A stretch of DNA of 11,361 bases from Flavobacteriales bacterium CG18_big_fil_WC_8_21_14_2_50_32_9 (GTDB lineage Bacteria; Bacteroidota; Bacteroidia; Flavobacteriales_E; Vicingaceae): assembly GCA_002770955.1 (NCBI GenBank), contig PCUH01000119.1, positions 1-11,361 of the forward strand. The letters are read 5' to 3'. The notes beneath the pieces were generated by a model that was not told the origin of the DNA, made no database searches, and saw nothing but the letters and a program-made list of their open reading frames with translations. This document shows positions 7,726-11,361 of the stretch, in pieces. Each line of letters starts with the position of its first letter. The first letter of the stretch is position 1. The translations under genes and the position numbers were made by a program.

Positions 7726-8066
7726 TTTGTATTTTCTTTAAAATAATCAATTATTCCTCTTCTGATAAGTGTTGTTTGATTTTCACCTTCAATTTCATTT
7801 GGAATTTTTCTACTATTTTTGAAATGAGGCCATCCTTCATCATCTAAACCTATCGGTTGGTAATACCCATATTGGCTTAATACAGTACAAATTCCAATGT
7901 GAATAATATCTAATTTTTCCTCTTTCGTATAAGTATTATGCGATTTTTTTAATTCCTGTAATCCAATAATATAAAGTATAGTTTGTTCATCAAGTTTTTC
8001 TCCAAAACGCTCTTTAACCATTAATTGTGCTTCTTCCCAATCTTGAATTAATGTTTCTTTACTCAT
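7719..8066 (-). CDS. Uncharacterised 115-residue protein, last gene of the acpP operon
   Basis: I do not recognise a named family, although similar short proteins seem to me to occur widely in Bacteroidota (from memory, unchecked). The sequence has no signal peptide or membrane segment and looks mostly alpha-helical: WEEAQLMVKERFGEKLDEQTI (10-30), YIIGLQELKK (32-41), then KEEKLDIIHIGICTVLSQYGYY (48-69). An aromatic patch, YGYYQPIGLDDEGWPHF (66-82), is the most distinctive segment. Its ATG overlaps the stop of rnc (ATGA), so it is probably translated by coupling and made with RNase III, FabF and ACP. Nothing visible says whether it acts on RNA or lipids. The stop lies in the shared terminator hairpin. 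Confidence 0.85.
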   Translation of the reverse strand: MSKETLIQDWEEAQLMVKERFGEKLDEQTILYIIGLQELKKSHNTYTKEEKLDIIHIGICTVLSQYGYYQPIGLDDEGWPHFKNSRKIPNEIEGENQTTLIRRGIIDYFKENTKL

Positions 8067-8770
8067 TCTATTATTTCTTTTAAATGTTCGTTATAAAATT
8101 GCTCTGAGGCAAGTTGTTCTGCTTTTTTCTTTGAATTAGCGATTCCAACTCCTTCTAATTTATCGTCTAAAAAGAGTTCAACGGTATATAAATGTATATT
8201 TTTTTCTTGATTTTCCTTTACTTCAAATCGGAATGTATGTTTATCTTTTTGACACCATTCAATAACTCTGCTTTTAAAATTGGTTTCATTAACCATCACT
8301 TCTTGCGTGTCAATATGATTATGAATTAATTTTTGATAAATAAAATTTTGAGCCACTTTATATCCTTTATCAATGTATATTGCTCCAATTAAAGCTTCTA
8401 GCGTATTTCCGTAAATGGAAGCAGCATGTTCTTCAGGTTTTTTTTCAATTAATTCGCTCAAACCAATTTTTCTACCTAATAAATTGAGCATTTCTCGGCT
8501 AACAAAACGAGAGCGAAGCTGCGTTAAAAAGCCTTCATCCTTAAAGGGAAATTTAACAAATAAAAAATGAGATACGACAGTACTCAGCACCGTGTCGCCT
8601 AAAAATTCCAACCGTTCATTACTTTCAGCTATTTTTTTATCATTGTCTGAAAGTGTTGATTTATGGGTAAAGGCTTGTTTGTAAACATTAATATTTTTAG
8701 GGTAAAAACCCAATATGCGTTCTAATTTCAACGCATACTGGGATTTTTTTTTAAAAATTCTATTTACCAA
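8063..8770 (-). CDS. rnc: Ribonuclease III, TTG start
   Basis: RNase III cleaves double-stranded RNA, including rRNA precursors, and works as a homodimer with Mg2+. The 235 residues have both family domains: the endonuclease domain (about 15-155) with the signature NERLEFLGD (51-59), and a C-terminal double-stranded-RNA-binding domain (about 164-231) ending in KKKAEQLASEQF. Against E. coli, Glu52, Glu55, Asp59, Glu79 and Glu125 match E38, E41, D45, E65 and E117, but Asn122 takes the place of D114. The start is TTG at 8770: the preceding in-frame codon is fabF's TAA and there is no early ATG, so no earlier start exists. Zero spacing to fabF and ATGA overlap with the next gene show tight operon coupling. 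The upstream sequence is A-rich, without a Shine-Dalgarno. Confidence 0.96.
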   Translation of the reverse strand: MVNRIFKKKSQYALKLERILGFYPKNINVYKQAFTHKSTLSDNDKKIAESNERLEFLGDTVLSTVVSHFLFVKFPFKDEGFLTQLRSRFVSREMLNLLGRKIGLSELIEKKPEEHAASIYGNTLEALIGAIYIDKGYKVAQNFIYQKLIHNHIDTQEVMVNETNFKSRVIEWCQKDKHTFRFEVKENQEKNIHLYTVELFLDDKLEGVGIANSKKKAEQLASEQFYNEHLKEIIE

Positions 8771-10024
8771 TTATTCAGAATATTTTTTAAAAATAATAGA
8801 AGCATTATGACCTCCAAAACCGAATGTATTACTTAATGCCGCTCTAACTACTCTTTTTTGGGCTTTATTGAAAGTAAAATTCAATTTAGGGTCAAACGAT
8901 TCATCATCAGTAAAATGATTAATGGTTGGAGGGACAATGTCTTCATTCACCGCCATCAGTGTTGCAATAGCTTCCAACGCTCCTGCGGCTCCGAGCAAAT
9001 GTCCTGTCATTGATTTTGTGGAGCTTATGTTTAAATCATAAGCATGCTCACCAAAAACGGCCAAAATTGCTTGTGATTCAGCAATATCTCCTAAAGGCGT
9101 TGATGTTCCATGCACATTGATATAATCAATTTCATTAGGATTAATATTTGCATCACTTATGGCATTCAGCATCACATTTTTAGCTCCTAGTCCTTCAGGA
9201 TGAGGAGCAGTAATATGATGAGCATCTGCCGACATTCCACCACCAACTACTTCTGCATAAATTTTAGCTCCTCTGGCTTTTGCATGTTCATATTCTTCAA
9301 GAACTACAGCCGCGCCTCCTTCTCCCATCACAAAACCATCTCTATCTTTATCAAAAGGACGTGATGCAGTTTCTGGAGAATCATTTCGTGTGGAAAGTGC
9401 GTGCATGGCATTAAAACCGCCCATTCCAGCTTCGTAAATAGCTGCCTCAGAGCCTCCCGTTACAAAAGCGTCTGCTTTTCCTAAACGGATATAATTAAAT
9501 GCGTCTATCAATGCATTGGTTGATGATGCACAAGCTGCTACTGTTGTGAAATTAGGTCCTCTGAATCCAAATTCTATAGAGATAAGACCTGATGCTATAT
9601 CTGCTATCATTTTAGGAATAAAAAATGGATTGAATCGAGGAGTTCCATCACCTGCAACAAAATCTGTTACCTCATCTTGAAAAGTTTTAATTCCCCCAAT
9701 ACCAGAACCCCAAATAACGCCAACTCTATCTTTGTTAACTTTTTCTAAATCTAATTTAGAATCCGCAACAGCTTCTTTAGCTGCTATTAATGCAAATTGT
9801 GTGTAAGGATCAATTTTTCTTCCTTCTTTTCTATCAAAATAATCGGCAACATCATAATTTTTTACTTCACAAGCAAATTGTGTCTTAAATTTTGACGCAT
9901 CGAACCGTGTGATTTTAGCACAGCCACTAATTCCCTTTTTTAGATTTTCCCATGTTTCTGGGAAAGTTTTTCCTACAGGAGTGATTGCTCCAATTCCTGT
10001 TACTACAACTCTTTTTAGTTCCAT
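8771..10024 (-). CDS. fabF: 3-oxoacyl-[acyl-carrier-protein] synthase II
   Basis: FabF condenses malonyl-ACP with a growing acyl-ACP, releasing CO2, in each elongation round of type II fatty acid synthesis in the cytoplasm. The 417 residues are typical for KAS II. The catalytic triad is complete: Cys165 in TTVAACASSTNA, His305 in NVHGTSTPLGD and His342 in KSMTGHLLGAAGA, with Lys337 beside it; these match E. coli C163, H303, H340 and K335. The glycine-rich C-terminal motif NTFGFGGHNAS is present. I chose ATG 10024 (MELKRVVVTGIGAITPVG). The frame is open to another ATG at 10081, but those 19 extra residues lie in the intergenic hairpin and lack family similarity. It follows acpP, its substrate carrier, by 92 bases, and its TAA abuts rnc. 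Confidence 0.98.
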   Translation of the reverse strand: MELKRVVVTGIGAITPVGKTFPETWENLKKGISGCAKITRFDASKFKTQFACEVKNYDVADYFDRKEGRKIDPYTQFALIAAKEAVADSKLDLEKVNKDRVGVIWGSGIGGIKTFQDEVTDFVAGDGTPRFNPFFIPKMIADIASGLISIEFGFRGPNFTTVAACASSTNALIDAFNYIRLGKADAFVTGGSEAAIYEAGMGGFNAMHALSTRNDSPETASRPFDKDRDGFVMGEGGAAVVLEEYEHAKARGAKIYAEVVGGGMSADAHHITAPHPEGLGAKNVMLNAISDANINPNEIDYINVHGTSTPLGDIAESQAILAVFGEHAYDLNISSTKSMTGHLLGAAGALEAIATLMAVNEDIVPPTINHFTDDESFDPKLNFTFNKAQKRVVRAALSNTFGFGGHNASIIFKKYSE

Positions 10025-10055
10025 CTTAAAATAAATTACAATTAGTGTTATAAAC

Positions 10056-10091
10056 AGAAATTGCTTTGAACAAACATCCAAAGCAATTTCT
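10056..10091 (-). promoter_or_regulatory. 13-bp hairpin between acpP and fabF
   Basis: AGAAATTGCTTTG and CAAAGCAATTTCT pair perfectly over 13 bp around a 10-base loop. It starts 26 bases after the acpP stop and ends 31 bases before the fabF ATG. On the minus strand the tail is TGTTTATAAC, only moderately T-rich, so a leaky terminator or a protective 3' stem for acpP mRNA is more likely than full termination. It would let abundant ACP be made alongside less FabF and RNase III. The dyad itself is certain; its role is inferred. Confidence 0.75.
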
Positions 10092-10116
10092 TAATAATTC
10101 TTAGAGCTAAAATTAC

Positions 10117-10353
10117 TTACTTAAGATTGTTTTCAATGTATTTAATAGCATCTCCTACAGTAGCAATCTTTTCAGCTTCATCATCTGGAATAGCAATATT
10201 AAATTCTTTCTCAAATTCCATAATCAATTCAACAGTATCTAATGAATCTGCTCCTAAATCATTTGTGAAGCTTGCTTCATTTGTTACTTCGTTTTCGTCA
10301 ACACCTAATTTGTCAACAATGATTGATTTTACTTTTCCTGTAATATCTGACAT
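10117..10353 (-). CDS. acpP: Acyl carrier protein
   Basis: This small acidic protein carries growing acyl chains on a 4'-phosphopantetheine arm during fatty acid synthesis. The 78 residues match the family length. The attachment site is Ser37 in LGADSLDTVELIMEFE; the segment after it is the recognition helix II contacted by FabF and other partner enzymes, and FNIAIPDDEAEKI with IATVGDAIKYI supplies the third and fourth helices. The N-terminus MSDITGKVKSII is normal, so ATG 10353 is secure. It leads the operon with fabF, rnc and an unknown gene, and has its own promoter-like boxes. Confidence 0.98.
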   Translation of the reverse strand: MSDITGKVKSIIVDKLGVDENEVTNEASFTNDLGADSLDTVELIMEFEKEFNIAIPDDEAEKIATVGDAIKYIENNLK

Positions 10354-10381
10354 GATTTAAATTTTTTTAGTTAATAAGGTG

Positions 10382-10413
10382 CAAAGAAAATTATTTATCT
10401 CTACATAATCAAA
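10382..10413 (-). promoter_or_regulatory. Candidate promoter for the acpP operon
   Basis: On the minus strand TTTG (10413-10410) is followed after 20 bases by TTTCTTTG (10389-10382), one mismatch from TAnnTTTG, with CA following as is common. The leader would be about 20-28 bases and A-rich before the ATG. Spacing equals that of the candidate macroglobulin promoter. Confidence 0.5.
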
Positions 10414-10513
10414 TTATTTTTCAATATTCGTTCAAAAAGAATGCATTTTTTATGAACAACTACTAAAAACCAACTAATTGTATTTTTATTAATGCATTTT
10501 TGAGTAATCACTA

Positions 10514-10543
10514 TTGTTTTAATGAGCTAAATTAATACTTTTA
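10514..10543 (+). promoter_or_regulatory. Candidate promoter for purN
   Basis: TTG (10514-10516) lies 19 bases before TACTTTTA (10536-10543), one mismatch from TAnnTTTG. A start near 10550 leaves a leader of roughly a dozen bases, so there is little room for leader control. The rest of the 209-base acpP-purN gap is AT-rich; it contains AATGCATTTTT twice (10440-10450, 10491-10501), of unknown meaning. Confidence 0.4.
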
Positions 10544-10562
10544 TCGCTTATATAATTAAATA

Positions 10563-11126
10563 ATGAAAAACATTGCCATTTTTGCTTCTGGTAGCGGTTC
10601 CAATGCTGAAAATATTTTCAACTATTTTGAAAATAAAGCTGATGCTGGTGTGGTTTTAATGCTTACGAACAACGCAGATGCCTTTGTGTTGGAGAGAGCA
10701 AAAAAATTAGCTATTGAAAGTGTGGTTTTTTCTTCTGAGCAATTAAAATCAGGCGAATTAGTAAGTTTATTGAAGAATAAAAGCATTGATTTTATAGTGT
10801 TGGCCGGATTTTTACTCAAAATCCCTGAAAATTTAATTGCTGCTTTTCCGAATAAAATCATCAACATACACCCAGCATTATTGCCTAAATATGGCGGAAA
10901 AGGAATGTATGGTGATGCTGTTCATAAGGCGGTTGTTGCCAATAAAGAGAAAGAGTCGGGTATTACTATTCATTATGTTAATGAACATTATGATGAAGGA
11001 GCTATTATTTTTCAAGCAAAGTGTACGGTTAGCGAAACAGATACCTATGAAGATGTTGCCCATAAAATTCATCAGTTGGAATATGAGCATTTTCCGAGGG
11101 TTATTGAGAGAGTATTAGCCCCCTAA
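10563..11126 (+). CDS. purN: Phosphoribosylglycinamide formyltransferase
   Basis: PurN transfers a formyl group from 10-formyltetrahydrofolate to glycinamide ribonucleotide, the third step of purine synthesis, in the cytoplasm. The 187 residues are slightly shorter than E. coli PurN. The phosphate-binding loop FASGSGSNAENI (7-18) is present, and the catalytic residues are Asn101 and His103 in NIHPALLPKYGG and Asp144 in VNEHYDEGAIIFQ, matching E. coli N106, H108 and D144. The folate-site region SGITIHYV (132-139) is intact. ATG 10563 gives the normal N-terminus. The gene is divergent from acpP. Its last codons (Leu-Ala-Pro, stop) run into a C-rich palindromic repeat, so the extreme C-terminus may be shaped by that element. 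Confidence 0.97.
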   Translation: MKNIAIFASGSGSNAENIFNYFENKADAGVVLMLTNNADAFVLERAKKLAIESVVFSSEQLKSGELVSLLKNKSIDFIVLAGFLLKIPENLIAAFPNKIINIHPALLPKYGGKGMYGDAVHKAVVANKEKESGITIHYVNEHYDEGAIIFQAKCTVSETDTYEDVAHKIHQLEYEHFPRVIERVLAP

Positions 11127-11146
11127 TCCCCCGAAGGGGGACTTTT
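11127..11146 (+). terminator. Strong hairpin terminator after purN, repeat-derived
   Basis: TCCCCC-GAA-GGGGGA forms a 6-bp GC-rich stem beginning at the base after the purN stop, followed by CTTTT. It fits an intrinsic terminator. The surrounding CCCCCTAATCCCCCGAAGGGGGA resembles a dispersed intergenic repeat I recall from Bacteroidota, so a repeat probably serves as terminator here. Confidence 0.6.
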
Positions 11147-11167
11147 CCACCGCACGAAGCCAGTTCC

Positions 11168-11192
11168 CCTCCCAACCTTCCCAAAGGCGAGG
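11168..11192. repeat. Imperfect C-rich hairpin
   Basis: CCTC (11168-11171) pairs with GAGG (11189-11192), and CCTT (11176-11179) with AAGG (11184-11187), leaving an uneven internal loop. It resembles the C-rich dispersed repeats I recall from this phylum, in decayed form. Confidence 0.45.
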
Positions 11193-11229
11193 AGTACCTA
11201 ACGCACAAAGCCTTTTATACTGAATCTTT

Positions 11230-11245
11230 CTCCTCTTGAGAGGAG
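11230..11245. repeat. Hairpin CTCCTC-TTGA-GAGGAG
   Basis: A perfect 6-bp inverted repeat around TTGA, with no T-run on either side, so it is not an obvious terminator. It sits two bases before the next, larger structure and may be one unit with it. Confidence 0.55.
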
Positions 11246-11247
11246 CA

Positions 11248-11288
11248 GATGTTGTTCGAAACTGCCATAGCAGTGAGATTACAACATC
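11248..11288. repeat. Two-tier palindromic element of 41 bases
   Basis: GATGTTGT (11248-11255) pairs exactly with ACAACATC (11281-11288). Inside the loop ACTGC (11261-11265) pairs with GCAGT (11270-11274) around CATA, giving a stem, an internal loop and a top hairpin. The nested design suggests a folded RNA or a REP-like mobile palindrome. Only one copy is visible. Confidence 0.55.
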
Positions 11289-11312
11289 AGAGGTGTGTTT
11301 TTATGAATTTAG

Positions 11313-11332
11313 ATTCCTGCTTTTGCAGGAAT
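11313..11332. repeat. Hairpin ATTCCTGC-TTTT-GCAGGAAT
   Basis: A perfect 8-bp inverted repeat with a TTTT loop, followed by GACG. The ATTCCTGC...GCAGGAATGAC form is, from memory, a widespread dispersed repeat in many bacterial genomes. Only one copy occurs here. Confidence 0.6.
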
Positions 11333-11361
11333 GACGCACAGAACTTACTTCATCACTATAC

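Larger units (their letters stand above)
11127..11361. other. Palindrome island at right edge, no gene
   Basis: The last 235 bases contain no supported gene. They hold five separate dyads of different sequence: the C5/G5 terminator, an imperfect C-rich hairpin, CTCCTC/GAGGAG, a 41-base two-tier structure and a GCAGGAAT hairpin. The related phrases CGCACGAAGCC and CGCACAAAGCC also occur (from about 11151 and 11203). The region may continue beyond the window. Confidence 0.65.

Noticed and set aside
10025..10081. Upstream in-frame ATG that would extend FabF by 19 residues
   Set aside because: The extension overlaps the intergenic hairpin and is unlike the FabF N-terminus, which begins naturally at MELKRVVVTG.
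10127..10360. Plus-strand open frame antisense to acpP
   Set aside because: It mirrors the coding sequence of a clear acyl carrier protein and lacks any family features.
10440..10501. Direct repeat AATGCATTTTT in the acpP-purN gap as an operator pair
   Set aside because: Two short AT-rich copies are expected by chance in such sequence, and neither overlaps a candidate promoter box convincingly.
11251..11285. A 35-base GTTGT...ACAAC unit that resembles a CRISPR repeat
   Set aside because: Only one copy is present, with no regular spacers and no cas gene in the window.

Overview
The window looks like chromosome from a low-GC member of the Bacteroidota. Four things support this. The gene order purN / acpP-fabF-rnc is, from memory, a conserved Bacteroidota arrangement. 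Upstream regions carry boxes close to the phylum's -33 TTTG / -7 TAnnTTTG promoter and are A-rich with no clear Shine-Dalgarno sequence. A very large alpha-2-macroglobulin-type lipoprotein has the phylum's usual look. The gaps hold short palindromic repeats of kinds I recall from these genomes. I cannot name a genus from the sequence.

Layout, left to right. Bases 1-4983 (minus strand) hold one uninterrupted reading frame of 1661 codons that runs off the left edge: a surface or periplasmic alpha-2-macroglobulin-like protein with a lipoprotein signal, a helical N-terminal half, an MG2-type motif, a long polar linker in the place of a bait region, and an intact CAEQ thioester motif. Upstream of it is pheS (minus, 5099-6124). 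A 422-base gap without a convincing gene follows (6125-6546), holding a perfect 18-base palindrome and repeat-like sequence. Next are an exported cyclophilin-type prolyl isomerase (minus, 6547-7218) and a divergent small lipoprotein (plus, 7288-7713).

The lipoprotein converges on a minus-strand operon: acpP (10353-10117), fabF (10024-8771), rnc (8770-8063) and an unrecognised 115-residue protein (8066-7719). Spacing in the last three is extremely tight: fabF's TAA abuts a TTG start for rnc in the same frame, and rnc overlaps the last gene as ATGA. A 13-bp hairpin separates acpP from fabF. Divergent from acpP is purN (plus, 10563-11126). Its stop codon lies at the edge of a strong C5/G5 hairpin that opens a 235-base island of five different palindromes reaching the right edge.

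Functionally, acpP and fabF give the acyl carrier and a condensing enzyme for fatty acid elongation, rnc processes double-stranded RNA, purN makes a purine intermediate and pheS is half of phenylalanyl-tRNA synthetase. The cyclophilin, small lipoprotein and macroglobulin belong to the cell envelope. Most of the window is housekeeping. I see no new defence or mobile system. The least ordinary items are the macroglobulin linker and thioester, the substituted RNase III metal ligand, the hairpin inside the RNase III operon, and the palindrome island after purN.
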